Shown here: positions 1 to 8,980 of the stretch, one piece after another
How the letters are laid out: every line of letters begins with the position of its first letter
Position numbering within the stretch: the first letter of the stretch is position 1
Notes under the pieces: model-generated
Databases searched by the model: none
Told to the model about the DNA's origin: nothing
The model's input: only the letters and a program-made list of their open reading frames with translations
NCBI RefSeq assembly: GCF_025490915.1
Contig: NZ_JANQBA010000008.1
Location: forward strand, 55,162 to 119,161
From: Lacticaseibacillus parakribbianus
GTDB taxonomy: Bacteria; Bacillota; Bacilli; Lactobacillales; Lactobacillaceae
Length of the DNA: 64,000 bases
Direction: 5' to 3'
Program-made: the position numbers and the translations under genes

Positions 1-1
1 T

Positions 2-139
2 CCCTTCGATCTGATCGACAAGGTCTCAAGCCCGGGTGGCACCACGGTGGCGGGGCTGCTGGCAATGGAGGCGGCCGGCTTCATGGGTGCGGTCGTGACC
101 GGGGTCGATGCCACTATCGCCAAGGATCAAGAAGACTAG
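2..139 (+). CDS. proC: Pyrroline-5-carboxylate reductase, C-terminal fragment (5' truncated by window)
   Basis: Frame 2 reads PFDLIDKVSSPGGTTVAGLLAMEAAGFMGAVVTGVDATIAKDQED*; the SPGGTTVAGLLAME motif is typical of ProC. Confidence 0.8.
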   Translation, partial: PFDLIDKVSSPGGTTVAGLLAMEAAGFMGAVVTGVDATIAKDQED

Positions 140-222
140 CGAAAAATTGGCGTCAGGGGTTGCTTTTTCGGTCTATACCAGTTAAGGTGATAGGGAAACG
201 GTAATTAGGAAGGACGACGACT

Positions 223-924
223 TTGGAATCTCCAATTTATATTCAAATTCACAACCAGATTCGACAGGAAATCGAGGCGGGTAAGTGGCAGATCGGCGAT
301 CGCATTCCCAGCGAGCGCGACCTGGCGCTGACCTTCAACGTCTCCCGCATGACGCTGCGCCAGGCGATTCAGACCCTGGTCGACGAAGGCATCCTCGAGC
401 GGCGCATCGGGGCCGGCACCTTCGTGGCCAACCAGAAGGTGCAAGAGAAAGTCAGCGGCGTGACCAGCTTCACCGACATCATGCTGGCCCAGGGCAAGAC
501 GCCGTCCAGCAAGACCATTTCCTACCACATCGCCAAGCCCTCGCTGTCCGAAAGCGAGAAGCTGCAGCTGGCCGAGGGGGCCCAGGTGCTGCGCATGGAG
601 CGGATTCGCTACGCCGATGCCGTGCCGATCAGCTTCGAGGTGGCCACCGTGCCTTACGAGCTGGTGAAGGACTTCTCCAAGGGCGAGGTGACCAAGTCCT
701 TCTACCACACGCTGGAGAAAAAAGGCGGCTACCACCTCGGCGGCGCGACCCAAACCGTCAGCGCCCAGGTCGCCTCTGAACGCATTGCCGACTTCCTGGA
801 CATCAAGCGCGGCTCCGCGATTTTGCGGCTGCGCCAGGTGTCGCTGCTGCAAGACGGCCGCCCCTTCGAGTACGTTCGCACCCAGTACGTCGGCGAACGC
901 TTCGAGTTCTACCTGGAACGCTAA
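223..924 (+). CDS. GntR-family transcriptional regulator with UTRA domain
   Basis: ORF MESPIYIQIHNQIRQEIEAGKWQIGDRIPSERDLALTFNVSRMTLRQAI (wHTH) followed by a UTRA-like C-terminus. Confidence 0.93.
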   Translation: MESPIYIQIHNQIRQEIEAGKWQIGDRIPSERDLALTFNVSRMTLRQAIQTLVDEGILERRIGAGTFVANQKVQEKVSGVTSFTDIMLAQGKTPSSKTISYHIAKPSLSESEKLQLAEGAQVLRMERIRYADAVPISFEVATVPYELVKDFSKGEVTKSFYHTLEKKGGYHLGGATQTVSAQVASERIADFLDIKRGSAILRLRQVSLLQDGRPFEYVRTQYVGERFEFYLER

Positions 925-934
925 CTCACAAAAG

Positions 935-964
935 CCCCGCGGCCGGTTCGGCCGCGGGGTTTTT
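935..964 (+). terminator. Rho-independent terminator after the GntR gene
   Basis: ccccgcggcc/ggccgcgggg 10-bp stem followed by T-run. Confidence 0.85.
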
Positions 965-1203
965 GGTTGCGCCGCGGTTCCAGAAAACGGCGGCGGGGGT
1001 CGACGGTTGCGCCGCTCGCTGGCCGCGTGGGGTGGCCGCTGCGGGACTGGTCCGGCCGCGCGGCGGCCCCGGGGGCCGGCGGCTCCGCCTGTCCTGACAC
1101 GGATTCAGCAAATAACGCGCGTTCTTGCTGAAAGTCTGGTATAATTCAACGTAATTGGTGAAATCATTCACGCAAAAAGGCACCGACAAAGGAGAATTTT
1201 GGC

Positions 1204-2664
1204 ATGACTTATGAAGACGACAGTTTGGTCCTTCATACAGACTTTTACGAGCTGAACATGATGTACACGTACTGGCAGCAGGGCATCGCGGAGAAGAACG
1301 CGGTGTTTGAAGTCTACTTCCGCGACTTGCCGTTCGGCAGCGGCTTTGCCGTGTTCGCCGGGCTGGAGCACGTGGTCGACTACCTCAACCAGCTGACCTT
1401 TACCAAGAGCGACCTGGCCTACCTGAAGGAAACCACGGACTACCCGCAGGCGTTCCTGGATTACCTGCGCGACTTCAAGTTCACCTGCAGCGTTCGCTCG
1501 GCGGTGGAAGGCGACTTGGTGTTCAACAACGAGCCGATTCTGCAGGTCGAGGGGCCGCTGGCTCAGGGCCAGCTGGTCGAAACCGCCGTGTTGAACATGA
1601 TCAACTACCAGACGCTGGTGGCGACCAAGGCGGCCCGCATCCGCGCCGTGGTCGGCAACGACCCGCTGATGGAGTTCGGGACCCGCCGCGCCCAGGAGAC
1701 CGAGGCGGCGATCTGGGGTACCCGGGCGGCCTTCATCGGCGGCTTCAACGCGACCTCTAACGTCCGGGCCGGCAAGCTGTTCGGCATTCCGATTTCCGGC
1801 ACCCACGCGCATGCGCTGGTGCAGGCCTACCGCGATGATTACACCGCCTTCAAGGCCTACGCCGAGGCCAACCGCGACGTCGTTTTCCTCGTGGACACCT
1901 ACGACACGCTGAAATCCGGGGTGCCGGCGGCGATCCGCGTGGCCAAGGAAATGGGCGACAAGATCAACTTCCAGGGCGTTCGCATCGACTCCGGTGACAT
2001 GGCCTACATCTCCAAGCGCGTTCGCCAGCAGCTCGACGAGGCCGGCTTCACCGAAACTAAGATTGTGGCCTCCAACGACTTGGACGAGCACACGATCCAA
2101 AACCTCAAGATGCAAGGCGCCAAGATTGACACCTGGGGCGTCGGCACCAAGGTGATCACCGCCTACGACCACCCGGCCTTGGGCGCGGTTTACAAGCTGG
2201 TCGCCATCGAAGACGAGAACGGTGCGATGGTCGACACCATCAAGCTGTCCAGCAACGCCGAGAAGGTCTCGACCCCGGGCAAAAAGCAGGTGTGGCGCAT
2301 CACGCGGCGCAGCAACGGCAAGTCCGAGGGGGATTATATTTCGCTGTTTGACGAGGACATCAAGGACTTAGACGAGCTGTACATGTTCCACCCCAGCTAC
2401 ACGTACATCAACAAGACCGTGACGGACTTCAATGCCCGGCCGGTGCTGCGAGACATTTTCGACCACGGCGAGCAGGTCTACGCGCTGCCGACGCTCGACG
2501 CGATTCGCGCGTTTTGCATGCAAAGCGTCGATTCGCTGTGGGACGAGTACACCCGCGTCTTGAACCCGCAGGAGTACCCGGTCGACTTGTCGCAGGCGCT
2601 TTGGGACAACAAGATGAACCTGATTAAGCACATTCGCACCAAGGTCGCCAAGGGCAAGCTGTAA
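1204..2664 (+). CDS. pncB: Nicotinate phosphoribosyltransferase
   Basis: 486-aa ORF with HTDFYELNMMYTYW, EFGTRRAQ, GGFNATSNV and VGTKVITAYDHPALGAVYKLV motifs; extended -10 (tggtataat) upstream. Confidence 0.95.
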   Translation: MTYEDDSLVLHTDFYELNMMYTYWQQGIAEKNAVFEVYFRDLPFGSGFAVFAGLEHVVDYLNQLTFTKSDLAYLKETTDYPQAFLDYLRDFKFTCSVRSAVEGDLVFNNEPILQVEGPLAQGQLVETAVLNMINYQTLVATKAARIRAVVGNDPLMEFGTRRAQETEAAIWGTRAAFIGGFNATSNVRAGKLFGIPISGTHAHALVQAYRDDYTAFKAYAEANRDVVFLVDTYDTLKSGVPAAIRVAKEMGDKINFQGVRIDSGDMAYISKRVRQQLDEAGFTETKIVASNDLDEHTIQNLKMQGAKIDTWGVGTKVITAYDHPALGAVYKLVAIEDENGAMVDTIKLSSNAEKVSTPGKKQVWRITRRSNGKSEGDYISLFDEDIKDLDELYMFHPSYTYINKTVTDFNARPVLRDIFDHGEQVYALPTLDAIRAFCMQSVDSLWDEYTRVLNPQEYPVDLSQALWDNKMNLIKHIRTKVAKGKL

Positions 2665-2721
2665 AAACTGTGGTCTGCCTGCCGGGCAGGCCACTTTACG
2701 TTGACAAAAGGAGCCAAAACC

Positions 2722-3552
2722 ATGAACGAACAACAAGCAGAGATTATCCAGGCGCTGCACGTGGCGCCAACCATCGATGTGCAGGCTGAGATTCGCCGCA
2801 GCGTCGACTTTTTGAAGCGCTACTTGCGCCACTACCCGTTCTTGAAAACTTACGTGCTGGGCATTTCCGGCGGCCAGGATTCGACTTTGGCCGGGACCTT
2901 GACCCAAATGGCGGTCAGCGAGCTGCGCCAAGAAACCGGCGACGCCGACTACCGCTTTATCGCGGTGCGGCTGCCATACGGCGAGCAGGCCGATGAGGCG
3001 GATGCGATGGCGGCGATCGCCTTCATGAAGGCCGACGAAACCGCGCGGGTGAACATCAAGGACTCGGTCGACGCGATGGTCGCCGCGGTGGCGCAAAACG
3101 GCGTTACCGTGACCGACTTCAACAAGGGCAACATCAAGGCCCGGGCCCGGATGATCGCGCAATACGCGATCGCCGCGGCTCGCCACGGGGCGGTGATCGG
3201 CACCGACCACGCCGCCGAGGCTGTCACCGGGTTTTACACCAAGTTCGGCGACGGCGGGGCCGACCTGACGCCGCTGGCTCGCCTGGACAAGCGCCAAGGC
3301 GCGGCGATGCTCCAGGCGCTGGGGGCCCCGGCTCACTTGTACCAAAAGGCGCCGACCGCCGACCTTGAGGAGGACCGCCCGGCGCTGCCCGACGAGGTCG
3401 CCTTGGGGGTTTCGTACCGCGACATCGACGACTACCTCGAGGGCAAGCCGGTCGCCGACCAGGCCGCGGCCACCATCGAGTCCTGGTACCGCAAGTCTGC
3501 CCACAAGCGCCACCTGCCGATTACGGTGTTCGACGACTTCTGGGAAAAGTAG
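2722..3552 (+). CDS. nadE: Ammonia-dependent NAD synthetase
   Basis: [14 protein letters not shown]-loop, [29 protein letters not shown] at 2722 inside the larger ORF, preceded by an aaaggag SD. Confidence 0.95.
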   Translation: MNEQQAEIIQALHVAPTIDVQAEIRRSVDFLKRYLRHYPFLKTYVLGISGGQDSTLAGTLTQMAVSELRQETGDADYRFIAVRLPYGEQADEADAMAAIAFMKADETARVNIKDSVDAMVAAVAQNGVTVTDFNKGNIKARARMIAQYAIAAARHGAVIGTDHAAEAVTGFYTKFGDGGADLTPLARLDKRQGAAMLQALGAPAHLYQKAPTADLEEDRPALPDEVALGVSYRDIDDYLEGKPVADQAAATIESWYRKSAHKRHLPITVFDDFWEK

Positions 3553-3834
3553 GCGGCAACCGGTGGCTCGCCGCGTGAACCCGGGCCGCCGCGACTGCGG
3601 CTCGGATCGCCCTGGTGCCGCGGCCGGCTCGGCCGAATCGCCCCTGGCGTCAGCACCGGGCCTAATCGGGGCTTGTGGCGCGGCCAAGGTCGGCTCAGAC
3701 GCCTCGGGCGCCGCGGCCGGCGGCCTTGTGCTGGCGGCCATGCGGCGGGCGCTTTATTCGGTCTTGCGACCAAGTCCCTCCGAGTTTGTGCGAAGGCACT
3801 TGCCAGCTGGCGGTTGAGCCCGTATACTGATGAT

Positions 3835-3960
3835 AGACATAAGGGAGTAACGCGCGGCCTCGGCCGTGGCAGCGCCACCAGCTAGGCGAATATTCTGGCG
3901 CTGCCTTAATCTGTGAGACTTATGACCAGCCTGTTTGGGCGGCCATAAGTCTCTTTTTTT
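3835..3960 (+). ncRNA. yybP-ykoY-like (Mn2+) riboswitch with overlapping terminator
   Basis: Promoter TTGCCA-N17-TATACT (3800-3828); aagggagtaacg motif; cugugagacuu motif overlaps terminator stem gagacttatg/cataagtctc + T7; sits directly upstream of a P-type ATPase. Confidence 0.72.
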
Positions 3961-3999
3961 CAGACGCGAGCCCCTGTCCTACGACGAGGAGGAATTCAA

Positions 4000-6657
4000 T
4001 TGACGCAACGACCTGTTTACGCCCAGACCCCAGAAGAGGTGCTGGCGGCCACCGCCACCGACGCGACCCGCGGCCTGAGTCCCCAAGACGCCGCCAAGCG
4101 CCTGGCCGACAACGGCCCCAATGCCTTGGCCAAGGGAGAGAAAAAGACCCTGCTGCAGCGCTTTTTGGCGCAGTTCAAGGACTTCATGATCATTGTGCTG
4201 CTGGTCGCCGCCTTGGTGGCCGGCGTGGTGGTTCACGAATGGGCCGACGCCGGCATCATCTTGGCCGTGGTGCTGCTCAACGCGGTGTTCGGTGTTTTCC
4301 AGGAAAGCAAGGCCGAAGAGGCAATCGACGCGCTGGCGCAGATGGCCACGCCCAACGCCCATGTGCGGCGGGGCGGGGCGGTTGAAACCGTGCCGAGCCC
4401 GGATCTGGTGGTCGGCGACATCGTGCTGCTCGAGGCCGGTGACGTGGTGCCGGCCGACTTGCGATTGCTCGAATCCGCCAACCTGAAGGCCGAGGAATCC
4501 GCCTTGACCGGCGAATCGGTACCGGTGGAAAAAACCACCGCGGCGCTTGACGGCGGCGAGGTCGGCATCGGCGACCGCACCAACATGGTCTTCATGAACG
4601 CCAACATCACTTACGGCCGCGGGGTCGGGGTGGTGGTCGCGACGGGGATGCAAACCGAGGTCGGCCGCATCGCCGGCATGATCAACGCGGCGGAGGAGAC
4701 GACGACGCCGCTGCAGGAGAACCTCAAGCAGCTGGGCAAGTCGCTGACGCTGATGATCTTGGTGATCGCGGCGATCGTCTTTGCCGTCGGCCTGTGGCGT
4801 CAGGCGGCCAGCCTGCCCGAGATGTTTTTGACCGCGATTTCGCTGGCCGTCGCCGCGATTCCTGAGGGGCTGCCGGCCATCGTCACCATCATCTTGGCCC
4901 TTGGCACGCAGAAAATGGCCAAGCGCAACGCCTTGGTGCGCAAGCTGCCGGCGGTTGAGACGCTGGGCTCCACGGACATCATCGCCTCGGACAAAACCGG
5001 GACCCTGACGCAAAACAAGATGACCGTCGAAAAGGTCTACTACGACGGCGCCTTGCACGATGCGGCTGCGGGCATCGCCGGCGGCAACTTGATGATGACC
5101 ATCATGAATTTTGCCAACGATACCAAGATTCAAGAGGACGGCGAGATGCTCGGTGACCCGACCGAAACCGCACTGGTCGCCTATGGCAAGACCCAAGGCT
5201 TCGACCTGGCGGCGCAGCTGACCGCCGCGCCGCGGGTGGCCGAGGTGCCGTTCGACTCCGAGCGCAAGCTGATGACCACCATTCACCGGCTTGAAGACGG
5301 CCGCTTCCTGATTGCGACCAAGGGGGCTCCGGATCAGCTGCTCAAGCGGGTCTCGCAGCTGGCCACCGGTGATGTGACGGCGCCGCTGACGGACGCCGAC
5401 CGCGCCACGATTCTCGCGGCCAACACCGGCATGGCCAAGCAGGCGCTGCGCGTGTTGATGATGGCCTACAAGGTGATCGACACGCTGCCGACCACCATCG
5501 ACTCTGCGAGCGTCGAAACCGACCTGATTTTCGCCGGTTTGGTCGGCATGATCGACCCGGAGCGGCCGGAAGCCGCCAAGGCGGTGGCTGAGGCCAAGGC
5601 CGCCGGCATTCGGCCGATGATGATCACCGGTGACCACCAAGACACCGCCGAGGCGATCGCGGTGCGGCTGGGCATCATCGACGCGGGTGACGACGCCGCC
5701 GTGATCACCGGCGCCGAGCTTGACGCGCAGTCCGATGAGGAATTCGCCAAGAACGTTACCAAGTACAGCGTGTACGCCCGCGTGGCGCCGGAGCACAAGG
5801 TTCGCATCGTCAACGCCTGGCAAAAGCGCGGCAAGGTCGTCGCGATGACCGGCGACGGCGTCAACGACGCGCCGGCGCTCAAGGCCGCCGATATCGGCAT
5901 CGGCATGGGCATCACCGGCACGGAGGTCTCCAAGGGGGCGTCCGACATGGTGCTGGCCGACGACAACTTCTCGACCATCGTGATCGCGGTGGAAGAGGGC
6001 CGCAAGGTGTTCTCCAACATTCAAAAAAGCATTCAGTACCTGCTGTCGGCCAACCTGGGCGAGGTCTTGACCCTGTTCATGATGACCATGCTGGGCTGGG
6101 ACCTGCTGGCACCGGTGCATATCCTGTGGATCAACTTGGTCACCGACACGTTCCCGGCCATCGCGCTGGGCGTCGAGCCGACGGAACCGGGCATCATGAA
6201 GCAAAAGCCGCGCGGCCGCAAGTCCAACTTCTTCTCCGGCGGCGTCGGCCAGGCGGTGGTCTGGCAGGGGCTGCTCGAAGGGGCGCTGACGCTTGGCGTC
6301 TACTTCATCGGCATCACCTGGCCGGTGCATAGCGGCAACGCCGCGATCCACGCCGATGCCTTGACCATGGCCTACGCGACGCTGGGTTTGATCCAGCTGT
6401 TCCATGCGTTCAACGTCAAGTCGATCCACCAAAGCCTGTTCACCGTCGGGGCCTTTCGCAACAAGGCCTTCAACTGGGCGATTCTCGCCTCGTTCCTGTT
6501 GCTTGCCGTGACCATCCTCGTGCCGGGCTTCAACGGCCTGTTCCACGTGACCAGCCTCGACTGGCACCAGTGGGCGACCGTGCTCGGCGCCGGCGTGGCG
6601 ATCATCGTGATTGTCGAGCTGGTGAAATTGGCTTTACGTCTGCGCAAAAACAAGTAA
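4000..6657 (+). CDS. P-type (Ca2+/Mn2+-type) cation-transporting ATPase, TTG start
   Basis: 885 aa with DKTGTLTQNKMT, TGES, GDGVNDAPALKAADIGIGMG motifs; aggagg SD before TTG. Confidence 0.93.
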   Translation: MTQRPVYAQTPEEVLAATATDATRGLSPQDAAKRLADNGPNALAKGEKKTLLQRFLAQFKDFMIIVLLVAALVAGVVVHEWADAGIILAVVLLNAVFGVFQESKAEEAIDALAQMATPNAHVRRGGAVETVPSPDLVVGDIVLLEAGDVVPADLRLLESANLKAEESALTGESVPVEKTTAALDGGEVGIGDRTNMVFMNANITYGRGVGVVVATGMQTEVGRIAGMINAAEETTTPLQENLKQLGKSLTLMILVIAAIVFAVGLWRQAASLPEMFLTAISLAVAAIPEGLPAIVTIILALGTQKMAKRNALVRKLPAVETLGSTDIIASDKTGTLTQNKMTVEKVYYDGALHDAAAGIAGGNLMMTIMNFANDTKIQEDGEMLGDPTETALVAYGKTQGFDLAAQLTAAPRVAEVPFDSERKLMTTIHRLEDGRFLIATKGAPDQLLKRVSQLATGDVTAPLTDADRATILAANTGMAKQALRVLMMAYKVIDTLPTTIDSASVETDLIFAGLVGMIDPERPEAAKAVAEAKAAGIRPMMITGDHQDTAEAIAVRLGIIDAGDDAAVITGAELDAQSDEEFAKNVTKYSVYARVAPEHKVRIVNAWQKRGKVVAMTGDGVNDAPALKAADIGIGMGITGTEVSKGASDMVLADDNFSTIVIAVEEGRKVFSNIQKSIQYLLSANLGEVLTLFMMTMLGWDLLAPVHILWINLVTDTFPAIALGVEPTEPGIMKQKPRGRKSNFFSGGVGQAVVWQGLLEGALTLGVYFIGITWPVHSGNAAIHADALTMAYATLGLIQLFHAFNVKSIHQSLFTVGAFRNKAFNWAILASFLLLAVTILVPGFNGLFHVTSLDWHQWATVLGAGVAIIVIVELVKLALRLRKNK

Positions 6658-6713
6658 ACTAGAACTAGCCTGCCTCGCGGTTTGCCGCGGGGCTTTATTA
6701 TTGGGAGGTCAAC

Positions 6714-7151
6714 ATGAACAAGAATCAAGTGAAAATGGTCCGCTACGGGCAGCTGGTCAACAAGGTGATTGAAGACACCGAGGCCGTTCAGGAGACGATG
6801 AGCCCGAAGTTCCAGGCCCTCAAGGACGCGATCGTCGCCGGCACCGTGGCCGACGTGGCCGAGTCCGATTATGCCGCTACGCTGCAAAGCTTCACCGCAG
6901 GCACCGCCAAGTACCAGGGCTTTTTGGCCCAGCTGCAGGGCGTCGCCGCCCCTGCGCGGCTGATGGGTAACCACAAGCTGCTTTGCGGCGCCTACGCCGA
7001 GTTCGTCGCCGGCTGTGAGGCGATGGTCGCCGCGCTGCACAACGCGCCGGCGCAGCTGGACGAGGCCGCCTTCAGCGCCGCCGAGGCCGACCAAGACGTC
7101 GCCACCGACAAGCTGATGAAGTACCTGCAAAAAATTTCGGCCTTGATCTGA
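6714..7151 (+). CDS. Conserved hypothetical protein
   Basis: 145-aa ORF MNKNQVKMVRYGQLVNKVIEDTEAVQ with gggagg SD; codon-like composition. Confidence 0.75.
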   Translation: MNKNQVKMVRYGQLVNKVIEDTEAVQETMSPKFQALKDAIVAGTVADVAESDYAATLQSFTAGTAKYQGFLAQLQGVAAPARLMGNHKLLCGAYAEFVAGCEAMVAALHNAPAQLDEAAFSAAEADQDVATDKLMKYLQKISALI

Positions 7152-7202
7152 GCCAGGCGCCAAAGTCGGCAGTGGCGTGGCCCAATCGCCGAGTCACATT
7201 GC

Positions 7203-7231
7203 TTGACGGCACATTGGTCTGGTGTTAGGCT
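7203..7231 (+). promoter_or_regulatory. Sigma-A promoter for structured RNA copy B
   Basis: TTGACG (7203-7208)-N17-TAGGCT (7226-7231) with upstream TG of an extended -10. Confidence 0.65.
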
Positions 7232-7238
7232 ATCCGCG

Positions 7239-7633
7239 AATGATTATTCTTGCACGGGGAGGCAGCATAAGGCCACAGCTGCTTTGTTATCCACCGCGCG
7301 GGGCACATCCTGCGGCTCGCACCGCAGCCCCCACCCATGCCAAGCCGCAGTGTATTGCCACACGGCTTTGAGCTCGAGAGTTTTAGTGCAACCCCGGAAT
7401 CAAGCGAGGGGAAACCAGGGACCCGGATTCGCACCACCCCACCGGCTGCAGGCCGGCCACCGCCACTCCCAAGCGAGTTAGCCGCGCGGTGACCGGAACC
7501 AGTGGGTGCAACGGCACCACCACGGTCAGCAGAAGCCAGGAACGTAATCAAATCAGGCCAAGGCCACCGGATTCACCGCGTCCGGTGGCTTCGGCGCGGT
7601 CGTCGCAACGCGTCGGGTTGCGGCGGCTTTTTT
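7239..7633 (+). ncRNA. Candidate structured noncoding RNA, copy B (about 395 nt)
   Basis: Own promoter, strong terminator (gtcgtcgcaac/gttgcggcggc + T6 at 7599-7633), homologous to the minus-strand element at 40333-40794, shared hairpins. Confidence 0.65.
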
Positions 7634-7683
7634 CGTGCCGCGGGGCGAGACGGCGCCGGCCCGAAGTTTTTCGGCCGCTGGGG

Positions 7684-7712
7684 TTGACAACGCTTGCGCC
7701 AGGCCTTATCGT
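7684..7712 (+). promoter_or_regulatory. Promoter of the trpXYZ leader
   Basis: TTGACA (7684-7689)-N17-TATCGT (7707-7712). Confidence 0.7.
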
Positions 7713-7745
7713 TAGACACAAGAAATCAACGAGGAGGAAGCAGAC

Positions 7746-7793
7746 ATGACTCAATTATCTACTGTCATCAAGAGCTGGCAAAGCCAACAGTAG
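7746..7793 (+). CDS. Regulatory leader peptide MTQLSTVIKSWQSQQ
   Basis: gaggagg SD 8-9 nt upstream of ATG; 15 codons with a Trp codon at 7776-7778; stop directly abuts a multi-hairpin attenuator. Confidence 0.75.
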   Translation: MTQLSTVIKSWQSQQ

Positions 7794-7795
7794 GT

Positions 7796-7903
7796 AGGTT
7801 GTGAGGACACAACCTGCCAGACGCGCAGGTTGTGTCTATGTTGGCTTCCGTTTTGTCCGCATAGACACCCACAGACTGGGGCTATGCGGACTTTTGTGTT
7901 TTT
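7796..7903 (+). promoter_or_regulatory. Five-segment transcription attenuator (alternate hairpins plus terminator) before trpX
   Basis: Pairings: 7796-7803/7808-7815; 7806-7816/7826-7836 (11 bp perfect); 7832-7840/7860-7868 (9 bp); terminator 7855-7864/7882-7891 + U-rich tail. Confidence 0.8.
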
Positions 7904-7975
7904 CGGCAGATCTTCGCAATGGCGGGGACCTGCCGTTTTTTGTCACCGGAGCCAAGGATTAGGGAGAATAAAACC

Positions 7976-8980
7976 ATGAAAAGAATGATCGCATTAGTTG
8001 TTGCCTTGCTCGCCTTTATCGGCATCGCCTACGCGGTGACCAGCCACAACGACGCCAAACCCGCCGCCAAAAAAGCGGCGGTACCGACCGTCGGCATCCT
8101 GCAGATGATGAGCCACCCGGCGCTGGATCAGATTCACAAGGGCATTTTGCAGGGCCTCAAGGATGAGGGCTACACCGTCGGCAAGGACGTCAAAATTGAC
8201 TTCCAAAACGCCGAAAACGACCAGAGCAACATGAAGACGATGTCCGAGCGCTTCATCAACGAGAAGGCCAACGTCGTGGTCGGCATCGCGACGCCGGCCG
8301 CCCAGGCGCTGGCCAACGCGACCAAGAAGACGCCGATCATCCTCGGCGCCATCACCGACCCCAAGGGGGCCAAGCTGGTCAAGAGCAACACCAAGCCCGG
8401 CGGCAACATCACCGGCGTCTCCGACCAGGCCCCGATCGACGCGCAGTTGAAGTTGATTCGCCAGCTGATGCCCAAGGCCAAGGTGCTGGGCGTGATCGCC
8501 ACCTCCAGCGACGATTCCGCGCAGACGCAGGCCAAGATGGTCGATGAAAAGGCCGCTAAGTACGGCTTCACCGTCAAGGACTTCGGCATCAGCTCCACCA
8601 ACGACTTGAACCAGGTGGCCGGCGAGATGGCCAGCCAGGTCGACGCCGTGTTCGTCCCGACCGACAACACCATCGCAAGCGCCATGCAGACGCTGGTCGC
8701 CGCGACCAACGCCAAGAAGATTCCGGTTTTCCCAACCGTTGACACGATGGTCAAGGACGGCGGCCTGGCCACGATCGGCCTGAACCAGTTCCACCTCGGC
8801 GTCTCAACTGGTAAAATGGTAGCGGCCGCGCTGAAGGGCAAGAAGCCGGCCACCACGCCGATCCACTTCGAAACCACCGGCGACTTGGTCGTCAACCTCA
8901 AGGTGGCCAAGAAGCTGGGCATCACGATTCCAGACAGCGTGGTCACCAAGGCAGAAAAGAACGGAGAAGTGATCAAATGA
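7976..8980 (+). CDS. trpX: ABC transporter substrate-binding protein, TrpX-like (tryptophan)
   Basis: N-terminal signal/lipid region then PTVGILQMMSHPALDQIHKGILQGLKDEGYTVGKDV, typical ABC_sub_bind family; ATG at 7976. Confidence 0.85.
   Translation: MKRMIALVVALLAFIGIAYAVTSHNDAKPAAKKAAVPTVGILQMMSHPALDQIHKGILQGLKDEGYTVGKDVKIDFQNAENDQSNMKTMSERFINEKANVVVGIATPAAQALANATKKTPIILGAITDPKGAKLVKSNTKPGGNITGVSDQAPIDAQLKLIRQLMPKAKVLGVIATSSDDSAQTQAKMVDEKAAKYGFTVKDFGISSTNDLNQVAGEMASQVDAVFVPTDNTIASAMQTLVAATNAKKIPVFPTVDTMVKDGGLATIGLNQFHLGVSTGKMVAAALKGKKPATTPIHFETTGDLVVNLKVAKKLGITIPDSVVTKAEKNGEVIK

Noticed and set aside
3979-6567. 862-aa antisense ORF opposite the P-type ATPase (and many similar long antisense ORFs, e.g. 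30986-32896, 36564-38267, 47335-48966, 59564-60775)
   Set aside because: Mirror frames of strongly coding genes in high-GC DNA; His/Arg/Gly/Gln-rich translations without domain motifs or SD sites
7203-7633. RNase P, tmRNA, 6S RNA or T-box identity for RNA copy B
   Set aside because: No gaggaaagtcc core, no tag-peptide/tRNA-like ends, length and fold wrong for 6S, no AGGGTGGNACCGCG T-box motif
7746-7903. T-box riboswitch before trpX
   Set aside because: No specifier-loop or T-box motif; the leader peptide with alternating hairpins explains the region better
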